DNA from: Histoplasma ohiense
Taxonomy: Eukaryota > Ascomycota > Eurotiomycetes > Onygenales > Ajellomycetaceae
Direction of reading: 5' to 3'
Length of the DNA: 64,000 nucleotides
Assembly (NCBI GenBank): GCA_017607445.1
Contig: JAEVHH010000007.1
Span: forward strand, 1,488,001 to 1,552,000
Shown here in pieces: positions 23,688-34,129 of the stretch (position 1 is the stretch's first letter; every line of letters starts with the position of its first letter). Made by a program: the position numbers and the translations under genes. A model generated the notes under the pieces. The model saw only the letters and a program-made list of their open reading frames with translations, did not search any database and was not told the DNA's origin.

Positions 23688-24217
23688 ATTGTCTCTCTTT
23701 TTTATAAAAGCTGCTCTCAGCAATTGTATAGATTGCTTGCTAGTAGATAATTGCATTCTCATATTGTAAGTTCTATTTGTTGATAGCAGTGTATCAATCA
23801 TGTCCTCTAGATAGCTTGTATATGCATTGTTATCAATTTTCTAATGAGATGGAATTGATGGATTCTTTGATTGCTAGAGATTGTATACAGAGAAGCAAAA
23901 AGAATTTCTTTCTTCTTGAAGATTTCTCTTTTTTTTTAACTTGATCATCATCAAAGCTTCTTGCTCTTTTGCTGCAATTTCTTGTTTTCTCAAAAAAATT
24001 TTAAATTTTTATATTGTCATTCTCTCTTTCTCTTTTTTTTATATTGAAATGGGCTTTTTCAGTTATCTCAATTTTAAGTAAGTTGTTTCTTGAGCACTTA
24101 TCACATATTATTGTTGGTGTTCCTTGCCAGTGATGTTATTAGTGTGGTCATGTGCACCACTAGCTTGTTTCCATATAGCATCATTCACTGTTTGCTTGTT
24201 ATATTGCTCTAGATTTA
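23688..24217 (-). mobile_element. Gypsy-1 copy C internal 3' region (first part)
   Basis: Reverse complement of about 22800-23327. It begins with the polypurine tract complement and contains no gene. It is interrupted by Gypsy-2 copy 2 at 24218, with ATTTA duplicated at 24213-24217 and 38656-38660. Confidence 0.85.
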
Positions 24218-24488
24218 TGTAATAGGCGCAACGGAGATATCTATATTAGAAAATAGCTATATGGCGATAGAAGAACACAGAACACGCCAGAATTAATGAG
24301 GAGGGATATAGTGCACAGTATCATAGACAGCTGTAGTGTGTGATGGTCGCCTATATAATACTTGCTGATATCCATAGATATTAGAAGATCAGTGATTAGC
24401 TTTGAATAATAGAGATTGCTATCTTCTTAACATTCTACATACATACTTTACACTACTCTTATAATTATATCTACAATCATCTCTTACA
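24218..24488 (+). repeat. Gypsy-2 5' LTR (copy 2)
   Basis: 271 bp. It retains CpGs (GGCGCAACGG near 24225-24234) that its 3' partner at 38385 has lost. Confidence 0.95.
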
Positions 24489-24502
24489 ATTCTAATCACT
24501 CA
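24489..24502 (+). other. Probable primer-binding site of Gypsy-2 copy 2
   Basis: ATTCTAATCACTCA directly after the LTR; same core as in Gypsy-1. Confidence 0.5.
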
Positions 24503-24593
24503 TAACTTTATTTGAGTGGTCTGTTGTTACACACATCTACAATAAAGCACACAACATTAGTTAAAACATGCAACATTAGTTAAAACATGTAAG

Positions 24594-25690
24594 ATGATTT
24601 CAACACACACAAGATTTCTTGAAAATCAATCTGAATCCTCTATCACCTCCAATGATCACAATGCACATTTGCAACAGTTGAATGATCAAATTCATGAACA
24701 AGAGCAGCAATTAGCTATTCTGCATGCACAACAGCAGCTCAATAAGTTAGAAGTGCAGATTTATGAAGATACTTTCATCAAGTCTCAATTAACTCAGAAT
24801 ATCATCACAGAATCATCACAAAATCAATCTGCAAACAATACAGACAATGATAATGAAACACCACTGAGATTAGAGATTAAAAACTATTATCAAGAAAAAA
24901 ATATGTTAGAATTCAAGAACTATAAAGATCACATATTGATTCTCTTTACACATCACCATCAGTATTATTGAAAGAAGAAACACAAGATAAATGATGCTAA
25001 ACTCTATCTTGATGTCCATGTTAAGCAGAAATAGTTGAATTTTGTATCATTGTATGAGAGATGTGAAGAAGCAACACTGTTGACTTTTGATGATATACTA
25101 TCACATCTAGAAATGCAAATTAACAATCCACAGAACCAGCATCAATTGACAAGTCAAAAGTTTCAAGATGCAAAGCAACAAGAATAACAATTGATACACA
25201 ATTTCTCTAAATATCTCAAAGACTAAGAATACTACTTATCCCCATATAGAAAAGAACAAAGAATGAATAACTTGTGTAATAAGATGTTGAAGATATTACA
25301 CACTGAACTCAACTGTTGAAATCAAGAGCCTCAGAACTACAAAGAGTTGCTTTGAACTCTACAGACTCTTGAAAAAAATATATTAGAGTGACAGTATGCT
25401 ATTTGCAAAGAAAGATCTGTGATATTTATAGAAAATCAATGTTATTCTGATAAATCTAGCAACCATTAAAACAAGAGGAAATGAGAGAAACAAACAGATT
25501 CAACTGAACAAATCAAGAAAGATAAATATAACTGAATGAAGAAGTGTTCTCACTATCATAAGAAGAGTTATATTGCAAATGATTGTTGAATGTTACACTC
25601 TGAAAAGCACAATCAAGTTTGATAAGTAAAAAATCAGCAATTTCAATCATAGAAGCAGCTGCTGCATTGAGAATATGAACAACTAGACTG
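24594..25690 (+). pseudogene. Gypsy-2 copy 2 gag pseudogene
   Basis: It starts at ATG 24594. The first 125 codons are open: residues ~20-65 are Gln/Glu/Leu-rich and coiled-coil-like, followed by TPLRLEIKNYY. The frame then continues with stops. The CCHC knuckle near 25545-25590 is damaged (a Cys and the His both changed to Tyr). Confidence 0.82.
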
Positions 25691-25719
25691 TGAGATAAAC
25701 AGTTATTGGCAATGAATAT

Positions 25720-26820
25720 GTGAATGCTGACAGAAGCAGAATGGTTGATGATGTGGACACTAGTGAATTCTGATGCAGATGCAAACTTTGTGTTCCATGC
25801 CTGGACATCAAAATATTTCTCAAAGACAGAAGATAAATCAAAAGTAGTGGAAGCAGTTGATAATCATAAGATTAAATCATATGAACAATGAAGAGCTGCA
25901 ATGAAGATTATTGATGATGAACACATCCTTCAAGAAGAATTCCATCATTTCAAGAAGATTGATATTAGCAGATATGATGTAATTTTAAGTATGCTGTGAT
26001 TGAAAGCTGCAAACCCTGATATCAACTGAGTGTGAAGATACTGAATCTATAGAAAAGCATTGAATATTAACCACATACATCTGAATACTGCTAAAGAATT
26101 CACAACACTAATTGACAATGACAATATTATATTCACTGTCTTACTGTTATGAGCTGCGAGTGCAGCAACTGAGTCAAATATCTCAGATGATTATAAAGAT
26201 TATCTTGATATATTCTGAGAGGATATATCTGATGCAGAACATGCATCTCATGATCATACTATAGATCTCAAACCTGGCAAGGAACCTTCATACTGACTGA
26301 TATATAACTTATCACCTCAAGAACTCTCTGTCCTCTGAGAATATATTGAAAAGATATTAGAGAAGAATTGGATATGTTCATTCAAGAGCTCAGCCAGTGC
26401 ATCAGTATTATTCATATCAAAGAAAAATGAAACCCTGCATCTTTGTGTGGATTATCAAGGATTGAATGAAATAACAGTCAAGAATCAATATCCACTGTCC
26501 TTGATAAGTGAAATACTTGATAGATTAGCAGGTGCCAAAATATATATACAACTGAATCTTAGAGATGCATATCACAGAATTCACATATGAGTGAAGAATG
26601 AATGAAAAACAGCATTTTGAACATGATATGAACATTTTGAATATTTAGTTTTATCTTTTGAACTAATCAATGTCTCTGTGATCTTTCAATCTTATATCAA
26701 CAAAGCCCTCAGTGATCTTTTAGATGTATATTGTGTGACTTATCTTGACAATATCATAATCTATTCAAACATGCTTGATGAATATGTCGTCCATGTTAAG
26801 AACATGCTGAAACAGTTAAG
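25720..26820 (+). pseudogene. Gypsy-2 copy 2 pol, 5' part (protease and RT)
   Basis: The protease motif region near 25760 reads LVNSDADANF. RT spans about 26230-26820, including LCVDYQGLNE near 26442 and a catalytic motif YLDN (26741-26752; second Asp changed to Asn). It is cut at 26820 by LINE A and continues at 34130. Confidence 0.85.
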
Positions 26821-26835
26821 ATGATGGAGACTATA

Positions 26836-28166
26836 GAACAATCGACGAGCAAAACCCCGAACGAGCCCAATTCTTCGAATTAGACAACGCGAGTACCCTC
26901 AATCGATTCCTACTGCCTCCGTCAGTAACTGCTGAAAATTTGAAAAGATTTGATGAAGTTTTGAGGGAGATATTTGATGAATAGTGTTTTGGCATCTGCT
27001 TGGGCGGATCTTCAACAGTTCATCAAATTACTCCATCAATACTGAGTCAAATCAACTCAGATTTTGATCACAGATAGATCTATCTTAAATTGATAATCTA
27101 TTAAAATCTTATTCAATTTGGTCTGCAGTTGCTTGAGTTATTCTTGATTCTCTGTTTGAGAAAACTCTGATCGATTTTTGTGTTCCAACGCACCCGTGCC
27201 AAGTCCCCCCTGAGTACCTCCCAGCCACACGTGCCTGTCAAGTAACAAAAAGATACCTCGGCACAATTGACTAGTGCATACCCCATCAATTCGAATCCAT
27301 TGTCCCTCGAATCCCTCATCGAATCCCTCCGAATAACCCCTCCATTGATATAAACATAGAATAAAAGTGGAAATTTCAGTGTTTGAAAGATAGCTTGGTC
27401 CCTGCAAGTAGTTTGTATATATATTTATATATATATAATCTATTATAAAGGAAAAAAGTACAGGTTTAGCCTGTTGATTCTTCATTTGCATACTCATTTC
27501 TTTGGAAACTCAATATTCAACTTATTGAGAGCTATTCAGTAAAATAAAGTGGTTCAATTTGAATGAAAAGGAATTCATTTAGTATTGAAAGCTTTTGATA
27601 TTTCAGGAAGATAATCTTAAACTGAGGTGGGGCCTAGTTTTAAGCAGAAACTTTGAGAAGCTTTTTAATTAAGAAAAAAGACAAAGTTTGAAAGAGATAG
27701 AGTGTTTTTCACTGTTTTAGCTCTGAGTTAATAAAACAGTGAAGTCTTGCCCCAAAGTCATATTTCTTTAACTTTGTTTAGTGGCTGAAGAGCTTTCATT
27801 AATACTTGTTAATTTGCTTTTATATACCTCTGCTGGATTAATTGAGCTGCACACTTGTTGTGTGGGGAAATTTTTACAGTAAAGAATATAAATAGCTAGT
27901 TTTAACAGCTTCTCTTCAAAAAGCTGAGTCTTTTTTATCAGTTTTTCTATCAAAAACTGATACTTCAATCTTGACTTATTCAAATTGAAGTCATTAGTTC
28001 TCCCCTTCCTTATATTTGTAGCACTCAATTTGTGAAGATTTAACTGATTTATCTTTAAAAATCAGTTTCAGTTTGTTAAGTTCTCTTGAAAAACTTGACC
28101 TAGTTACTATTACTAGTAGGAAAAATAGACTGAAACACAATCAAATCATCTGTATCTATCAATATA
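26836..28166 (+). promoter_or_regulatory. LINE A 5' UTR
   Basis: About 1.3 kb before ORF1. The first ~500 bp keep many CpGs (26850-26890 and 27180-27330), unlike the coding part. Downstream is A/T-rich. Open antisense frames at 27138-27497 (119 codons) and 27768-28028 (86 codons) occur in both LINE copies, but those copies are nearly identical, so conservation is weak evidence. An internal promoter is expected here for this class of element; I see no clear core motif. Confidence 0.6.
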
Positions 28167-29702
28167 ATGGAGAGAGATGTGTTTTCTGAAGAGATTCCTG
28201 AAATTGAGTTTCTAAAGAAAAGAAAAAAGAAATATCAAGATCAGATGCAAGAGGTTGAGAATCTTGAAAAAGCTGCTAAGTTTTTGAAAAATCAATGCAT
28301 GGAGGAAAAGGATACTGAAGTGCTTCAGATACTTTTGATTCAAGCAAGACAGTTGAATGAGATTCTCAAATACAAACTAGGAATCTCCTCAAAACTTGAG
28401 AAAGTCTTCGAAACTAAAATGTTAAATCCTTTTCAAAAATCCGAGCAAAAAATAGAAACAAAAACTTATGCTCAGGCTGCAGCAGTTTCCTCCACACTTT
28501 CCTCCTCTTACTCTTCAAAGAAAAACACATCTATTGAGAAAAGAGCTCTGAATCAGGCTACAAAAAATCCTGATACTTTGAGTGCACAAAAATTAGAAAA
28601 ATCAAGAAAAGAGCTGAAAGAAGAAAGACTTCTTCAATCAAAAGCTCAAAGACTGATTGTTAAAATCTTTAACAAAAAAGTTTTTGAGCAAAAAATGCTG
28701 TCAAATGCAAGTCTTATTTTTCAAATGAGAAATGAGATTAATCATGCATTGAACTCTATATCTGAAACTGAAATATACAAATCAGTTGTAGCATCAGTTG
28801 AAAGCTCTTTTCTGGGTAATTCTATAATTCTGACAACCATGCCTGAGTTCAACTCCAACTTCCTGGTGCAAAATCAACATATTTGGGCACCAGTGATAGA
28901 ATCTCTCTTGAAAACTGAAATTTCAGTGGAAAGAGATGAGAAATGGGGAAAATTTGTTCTTCATGACATACCAACAGCAATCTTCAATCATGATGATGGG
29001 CTGGTTCAGCTTCAACATGAGATTGAAGATTTTAATTCAATCAAATTAAAAAAATTACCAATTTGGTTGAATAATGAGGAACAAAGAGAAAACAGACAAA
29101 ATGCTTCAGTTTTAATTATAACTGATTCATTTGAACAATCTAAAATCTCATTTGTAAGAATTGCTGGTATGAGAATGAGAACATATGAGTTTAAAGATAC
29201 AAGAGAAAATTTAAAAGCTCACACTCAATGTTCAAATTGTCAGAAATATGGTCATTTTGCAAACCTCTGTAGAAGAAATGTGAAATGTCAAATTTGTGCT
29301 CAATCTCACAAAACTGCTGAACACAGTTGTCAATTTTGTTTAAAAAAAGGAGTTATATGTGAGCACTCTAAGTCTGTTGCAAAATGTGCCAATTGCAAAG
29401 AGCCTCATTTTGCAAATTCGAAAGAATGTGTGTTTGCTCCTAAGTCAGGAAAATCAGTAAAATCAGTAATACAAACTGATACTTCTGTCTCTGCTAATAT
29501 GAAAAATAGTGGCAGTCAAAAAAGAAGAAATTCTCAGATCTCTAATTCTGTTGTATCTGAATCTCCTGAAAAACAAAAAATGAAAGTACAAAAGTCACCA
29601 AAGACTCCCATTCAAACACAAATGAGAGATACACATATGCAAGATATGATAGCTGTTGAAGTTGTGAATAATAGATTTAGTCTATTATCTGACTCTGAAT
29701 AA
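28167..29702 (+). CDS. LINE A ORF1, gag-like nucleic-acid-binding protein (511 aa)
   Basis: ORF1 protein would coat the LINE RNA. Residues ~10-75 are Lys/Glu/Leu-rich and probably coiled coil. A Ser/Thr-rich linker follows. Three zinc knuckles lie near the C-terminus: C355-x2-C358-x4-H363-x4-C368; then C374, C377, H381, H386, C388; and last C407-x2-C410-x3-H414-x6-C421. A basic, Ser-rich tail follows. The start is the first ATG of the frame. The stop lies 30 bp before the ORF2 start. No internal stop or frameshift. Length and zinc-knuckle arrangement fit Tad/I-group ORF1 proteins. The counterpart in LINE B has two TGG-to-TGA stops. Confidence 0.9.
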   Translation: MERDVFSEEIPEIEFLKKRKKKYQDQMQEVENLEKAAKFLKNQCMEEKDTEVLQILLIQARQLNEILKYKLGISSKLEKVFETKMLNPFQKSEQKIETKTYAQAAAVSSTLSSSYSSKKNTSIEKRALNQATKNPDTLSAQKLEKSRKELKEERLLQSKAQRLIVKIFNKKVFEQKMLSNASLIFQMRNEINHALNSISETEIYKSVVASVESSFLGNSIILTTMPEFNSNFLVQNQHIWAPVIESLLKTEISVERDEKWGKFVLHDIPTAIFNHDDGLVQLQHEIEDFNSIKLKKLPIWLNNEEQRENRQNASVLIITDSFEQSKISFVRIAGMRMRTYEFKDTRENLKAHTQCSNCQKYGHFANLCRRNVKCQICAQSHKTAEHSCQFCLKKGVICEHSKSVAKCANCKEPHFANSKECVFAPKSGKSVKSVIQTDTSVSANMKNSGSQKRRNSQISNSVVSESPEKQKMKVQKSPKTPIQTQMRDTHMQDMIAVEVVNNRFSLLSDSE

Positions 29703-29732
29703 AGATAAAAAACCATTCAACAGTCTTATATA

Positions 29733-32700
29733 ATGCAGGAAAAACATCAAAAAAATGTTAAAAGTTCTACAAAAATCAAATTTATTCAAAATAATGTGGA
29801 CAGAATAAATCCATGTCTTTATTCCTGTTTACAAATTGGCTATGAGCAAAAAGCAGACTTTGTTCTTATTCAAGAACCCAGACTTGATGCTGATCAAATG
29901 TATAGTGTATCTCATCCAGCATACTATTGTTTTCTACCAGAGAAAACAGATATTAGAGTTAGAGTGGCAATTTATGCTAGAAAGAATTCTAGATTTCAAT
30001 TCAATCTGAGATATGATTTGATATCTGACTCTGATATTCTTGTTGGTGACATTGTGGATATGAAAAAACAGTTTGAAAATATTCAATTAGTCAATATCTA
30101 CAATGAAAGATCACTGAGAGAAAACAATAGAACTTGGACATTTGATAGATGTTTAATGCAGTTGAAACCAGAAAAGAATTCAATAATCATGGGGGATTTC
30201 AATGCTCATCACTCTTGGTGGAATTCAGAAAGAACTCAATCAATTAGAGCTGAAAAACTAGTTGAATGGGCACTTTTAAACAAACTAGAGTTGATAAATG
30301 AGCAAGACATTCCCACTTTTCACAAGCCAGGTTTGAGACAGAAATCAATTATAGATCTATGTTTTTTCTCTAAGAATCTATATGAGAATAAACATTTTAA
30401 TTGGTATATTGACTCAAATGAAACAAATGGTGCTGCCACTGGTCATGAGATAATTCAAGTTGATATGGAATTGGATAGTAATCAAACAGTTCAAAACCCA
30501 TTATATTCAAATCAATACAACTTTGAAAAAGCTCAGTGGACAGAAGTGAAAAGAATGATTGAAAAGTTGAAATTAGAGAATAGAGAAACTCTTTATTGGA
30601 AATCAGATACAAATCTTACAGATAAAATGCTTGAAGACAGAGCAAATTTAATCACTGAGATTATTCTTTCAAGTATAAAGAAATATATTCCATTGAAAAG
30701 AGTCTCTGAATTCTCTAAGCCTTGGTGGAATGATGAGATTTCAAATAAAAGAAGACATTTAGCTAGAGTTAAAAAAGATTGGAAAGAAGATCTTGTTTCA
30801 TTTGAGTATTTAAAGAATATTAGAAATGATTATTTCTCAACAATTAAAAAGGCAAAGACTGATTGTTGGAATAACTTTCTAGAAAATGCTCAGGGGAAAG
30901 AGATCTTCAAAGCTTTTAGATATACTAAGTCAAAAACAATGTCTAAGCTACCAACATTAACTTATAATTTCCAGAATGAGGAAGTTATAGCTAGCTCATT
31001 TGAAGATAAATGTCAAGCTTTTATGAGAATATTATTTCCATCATCAAATAATTCAACTGAGATTTGTTCTTTGCAAGAAGATAATGAATATGAACATGAT
31101 AAGAAGTGGGAATGGCCTGACTTAACTGAAGATGAATTAAAGACAGCTATTTTTTCATCTTCAAAGGTCACAGCAGCAGGAGCTGATACTATAAATCATT
31201 TAATAATTCAAGAGCTTTATTCAGTACTAAAAGATGAGCTCTTTGAATTATTCTCAAATCTTTTGAAATATGGGTATCATCCTAAGTGCTGGAGGCATGC
31301 TGTTGGAGTTATTCTTTCAAAACCCAATAGAAAACCAACTATTCCTAAATCTTATAGAGTGATATCTCTGCTGAATTGCCTGGGAAAAATTCTGGAAAAG
31401 ATAATTGCCATTAGATTGTCTTTTCTATCTGCTACTACTGATCTATTATATGATGATCAAATGGGAAGTAGAAAGCAAAACTCAGCAATTGATGCAGTTC
31501 TCTCTGTAGTTCATGATATTCAACTTGCAAAGAATGAAAAAATGGTTACAACTGCAATGTTTATTGATATAAAAGGTGCATTTGATTGTGTTTCACTTTC
31601 TCAAATGATCAATACTTTGATAGAACTGAGAATGCCAAAGTCTCTCATTAAGTGGGTTATCTGTTTCATGTCAAAAAGAACTATCCAGTTGCTTTTTGAT
31701 GGAATGAGACAAGATATAACAGATATTGAGATAGGAGTTCCTCAGGGTTCCCCAGTCTCACCCATTTTGTTTGCTATATTTGTCAAGTTTCTATTTATTG
31801 ATAGACAAAGGGCAATTATGGTGAGAACTCCAAGCTATGTGGATGATTTAGGCCTAGTTGTAAGCTCAGAATCAATTGTGAATAACTGCAATTTGATTGA
31901 GCAAGCAGCAACTGAAATGATTGAAAAAGCAAAATCAAAAAACATTGTTTTTGATATGGATAAAACTGAATTAATTCACTTTTATCCAAATTTCAGAGAA
32001 AAAGATACTGAAGTTAAGCTTTTAAATCTTTCAATTAAACCTAAAAACTCAGTTAGATGGCTTGGTGTTTGGTTAGATTCTCAATTGAATTTTAAATCTC
32101 ATGTGCAAATAAAAACTGCAAATGCTGAAAGAATTTTAAACAGTATATTGAGACTTTCAAATACTGAAAGAGGTCTGACATTTCAAGCAATGAGACAATT
32201 ATATATTGCCTGTGTGACCTCTGTTTCAGATTATGCAGTTCAGGTGTGGTGGAGAGGTCAAAAACACTTTATAGAAAGATTTCAAAAACTTCAAAACTTA
32301 GCTTTAAGAAAGATCTTAGGAGTATTCAAAACTACTCCAATTAAAGCTATGGAAATTGAAGCCTCTATTTCTCCACCACAAGTGAGATTTGATAAAATCT
32401 GTATGAATTATGCTCTCAGAATTATGAAGCTATATTCACATCATTCTATTAGAAAGAGAGTTTCAAGTTCTTTTCCAAATGAATCAAATGGATTAGAATT
32501 AGATTGGGAACTTTATCTTGATTGGAATGAAACTGATTTATCTGAAAATTCAAGTTCTTTACAAAGAAGAAGAATACCATCTCAGCTATTTAGAATTTGC
32601 TCAATGGTTAAGAACTGTTTCTCTAGTTTAAATGTAGAGAGAATAGCTATTGAAAATCTCTCTCCTTGGAAGAAAAGTCTTGATAATCTTGTTGATTTAA

Positions 32701-33653
32701 ATGTTAGTCAACTTTCAAAAGAAGATCAGACTCAAGAACATTTAAAGCTTTTGAAACAAATGAAAAATAAAGCAATTCTTATATACACTGATGGCTCAAA
32801 ATGTGAGAAAACAGGCAATCTTGGAGCTGGAATAGCATATTCAGAAAATGATAAAAACTATATTCTTGATTCTTGGCAAATTGGAAAAGAGTCAGAAGTT
32901 TTTAATGCTGAATTATTTGCAATTTCAAGAGCTTTCAAATTGATTGAAATGAAGATTGAACAATGGAAAAGATTTGAGCATATTTGGATATTCTCTGATA
33001 GTCAAGCAGGGCTTAAAAGACTTCAAAGTAATAAAATCAGCAGTGGACAGTCAATGCTAGAGCTGATTTTGAAAAGTCTTCAAAATATTCAAAGAAAAAT
33101 CTCATTCAATTGTTCTATTCATCTTCACTGGGTGCCTGCTCACATGGGTATATATGGCAATGAAATGGCTGATAGAGCTGCAAAAAAAGCAACTGAATTA
33201 GAAATCTGCTTTCAAAGAATTGTAACATGGGCTTTTATTAAGAGAAAAATAAGAGAATCATGTTTGCAAAAATGGCAAGATATCTGGCTTATGCAAAGAA
33301 AAAGTGTGCATTACTCCAGATTTGAAACAAAGCCAAAGTGGAAAACTTGTTCAATAAAGTGTAAAAAGAAACTTTTTGCTACAATAATGCAGTTAAAGCT
33401 TGGGCATGGTTACTTCAAATCATATTTAACAAAGTTTAGAGATGATTTAAGTAGTCTATGTTTAGATTGTCAGTTATATGAAAATCCAGAGCATCTTCTG
33501 TTACTTTGTGCAAAGTATTCAGAATTGAGATTGAAACTGAGAAAGAAGTTTGAATTGGAACAATTAAATTTGAATCTGTTATTCAATACAGAAACTGGAA
33601 ACAAGTTTTTAATTGAATATTTGAAAGAATCAAATATTGCTACAAGAGTTTGA
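29733..33653 (+). CDS. LINE A ORF2, endonuclease-reverse transcriptase-RNase H polyprotein (1306 aa)
   Basis: It nicks target DNA and primes reverse transcription there. The apurinic-type endonuclease spans residues ~10-240, with VLIQEPRLD, GDFNAHHSWW (Asp155) and a GHEII terminal motif. Reverse transcriptase is at about 470-780, with AMFIDIKGAFD, GVPQGSPVSP and the catalytic YVDD at 702-705. RNase H is at about 1015-1150: YTDGS (Asp1020), FNAELFA, FSDSQAG, then HWVPAHMGIYGNEMADRA. A C-terminal zinc motif follows: C1243-x2-C1246-x7-H1254-x4-C1259. All catalytic residues are present. Reading the 3.9 kb I find no CG dinucleotide, and Arg is encoded only by AGA or AGG. Confidence 0.95.
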   Translation: MQEKHQKNVKSSTKIKFIQNNVDRINPCLYSCLQIGYEQKADFVLIQEPRLDADQMYSVSHPAYYCFLPEKTDIRVRVAIYARKNSRFQFNLRYDLISDSDILVGDIVDMKKQFENIQLVNIYNERSLRENNRTWTFDRCLMQLKPEKNSIIMGDFNAHHSWWNSERTQSIRAEKLVEWALLNKLELINEQDIPTFHKPGLRQKSIIDLCFFSKNLYENKHFNWYIDSNETNGAATGHEIIQVDMELDSNQTVQNPLYSNQYNFEKAQWTEVKRMIEKLKLENRETLYWKSDTNLTDKMLEDRANLITEIILSSIKKYIPLKRVSEFSKPWWNDEISNKRRHLARVKKDWKEDLVSFEYLKNIRNDYFSTIKKAKTDCWNNFLENAQGKEIFKAFRYTKSKTMSKLPTLTYNFQNEEVIASSFEDKCQAFMRILFPSSNNSTEICSLQEDNEYEHDKKWEWPDLTEDELKTAIFSSSKVTAAGADTINHLIIQELYSVLKDELFELFSNLLKYGYHPKCWRHAVGVILSKPNRKPTIPKSYRVISLLNCLGKILEKIIAIRLSFLSATTDLLYDDQMGSRKQNSAIDAVLSVVHDIQLAKNEKMVTTAMFIDIKGAFDCVSLSQMINTLIELRMPKSLIKWVICFMSKRTIQLLFDGMRQDITDIEIGVPQGSPVSPILFAIFVKFLFIDRQRAIMVRTPSYVDDLGLVVSSESIVNNCNLIEQAATEMIEKAKSKNIVFDMDKTELIHFYPNFREKDTEVKLLNLSIKPKNSVRWLGVWLDSQLNFKSHVQIKTANAERILNSILRLSNTERGLTFQAMRQLYIACVTSVSDYAVQVWWRGQKHFIERFQKLQNLALRKILGVFKTTPIKAMEIEASISPPQVRFDKICMNYALRIMKLYSHHSIRKRVSSSFPNESNGLELDWELYLDWNETDLSENSSSLQRRRIPSQLFRICSMVKNCFSSLNVERIAIENLSPWKKSLDNLVDLNVSQLSKEDQTQEHLKLLKQMKNKAILIYTDGSKCEKTGNLGAGIAYSENDKNYILDSWQIGKESEVFNAELFAISRAFKLIEMKIEQWKRFEHIWIFSDSQAGLKRLQSNKISSGQSMLELILKSLQNIQRKISFNCSIHLHWVPAHMGIYGNEMADRAAKKATELEICFQRIVTWAFIKRKIRESCLQKWQDIWLMQRKSVHYSRFETKPKWKTCSIKCKKKLFATIMQLKLGHGYFKSYLTKFRDDLSSLCLDCQLYENPEHLLLLCAKYSELRLKLRKKFELEQLNLNLLFNTETGNKFLIEYLKESNIATRV

Positions 33654-34114
33654 ATGAATTGTCTGTTAAAAATATTGAGATCAGATTTTCAATTTGATTT
33701 ATTTTGATTTTTCTTTTAGTCTTTCTTTTCATCTTGCTTTGAAGTCTCTCTTAAATTGTTTATGATCAGTTTTAATTTGTTTTGAAAAGTTTGGTTTGTT
33801 TTTTGTTGATGTTATAGTTGTTGTCAGTGGTTTTTCTTTTCCTTATTATAATAAAGCTGTCTTTTACAATGTTTATTTCTTTTGTTTTCAAACTAAGTTG
33901 TGTTGACTTACTGACATTCTTTTGATTTTGATTTCTTTGATTGAACAGTTTGAATAGTTGTTTGATTCTGGGCTGGAATTCTGATAATGCATGTTTTAAA
34001 TTGTCTTTGTATATTAAATTATTCTTGAGTTGAAAAATCCTGAAGTGTTTCAGGTAGATGCCATAGTCACTGACTGCATGCATCTATAATTGAAGAATAA
34101 TAATAATAATAATA
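33654..34114 (+). other. LINE A 3' UTR and (AAT)n tail
   Basis: T-rich, ending in repeated AAT units. A 103-codon antisense frame (33772-34083) is open here and in LINE B (45953-46264). It is Lys/Asn/Gln-rich and is probably a by-product of base composition. Confidence 0.7.
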
Positions 34115-34129
34115 ATGATGGAGACTATA

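Larger units (their letters stand above)
26836..34114 (+). mobile_element. Tad-like LINE A, full length
   Basis: A non-LTR retrotransposon of 7,279 bp: 5' UTR, ORF1, ORF2, 3' UTR and a terminal (AAT)n tail at 34095-34116. The target duplication ATGATGGAGACTATA lies at 26821-26835 and 34115-34129, within the Gypsy-2 RT region. Excising one copy restores the Gypsy-2 sequence. Both ORFs are uninterrupted, so it is a recent insertion and a candidate autonomous element. The ORF2 layout (endonuclease, RT, RNase H, terminal CCHC) fits the fungal Tad clade. Confidence 0.93.

Noticed and set aside
27260..27310. tRNA-like B box (ATTCGAATCC) in the LINE leader suggesting a pol III promoter or tRNA
   Set aside because: No matching A box or cloverleaf could be drawn, and LINEs of this type are normally pol II transcribed.
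30397..30612. 71-codon antisense ORF within LINE ORF2 (also 42576-42791)
   Set aside because: Lies inside the endonuclease coding region, identical in two nearly identical LINEs; a shadow.
33772..34083. 103-codon antisense ORF in the LINE 3' UTR
   Set aside because: Open in both copies, but the copies are too similar for that to mean conservation. Composition is Lys/Asn/Gln-rich as expected from T-rich DNA, and there is no splice or promoter signal.
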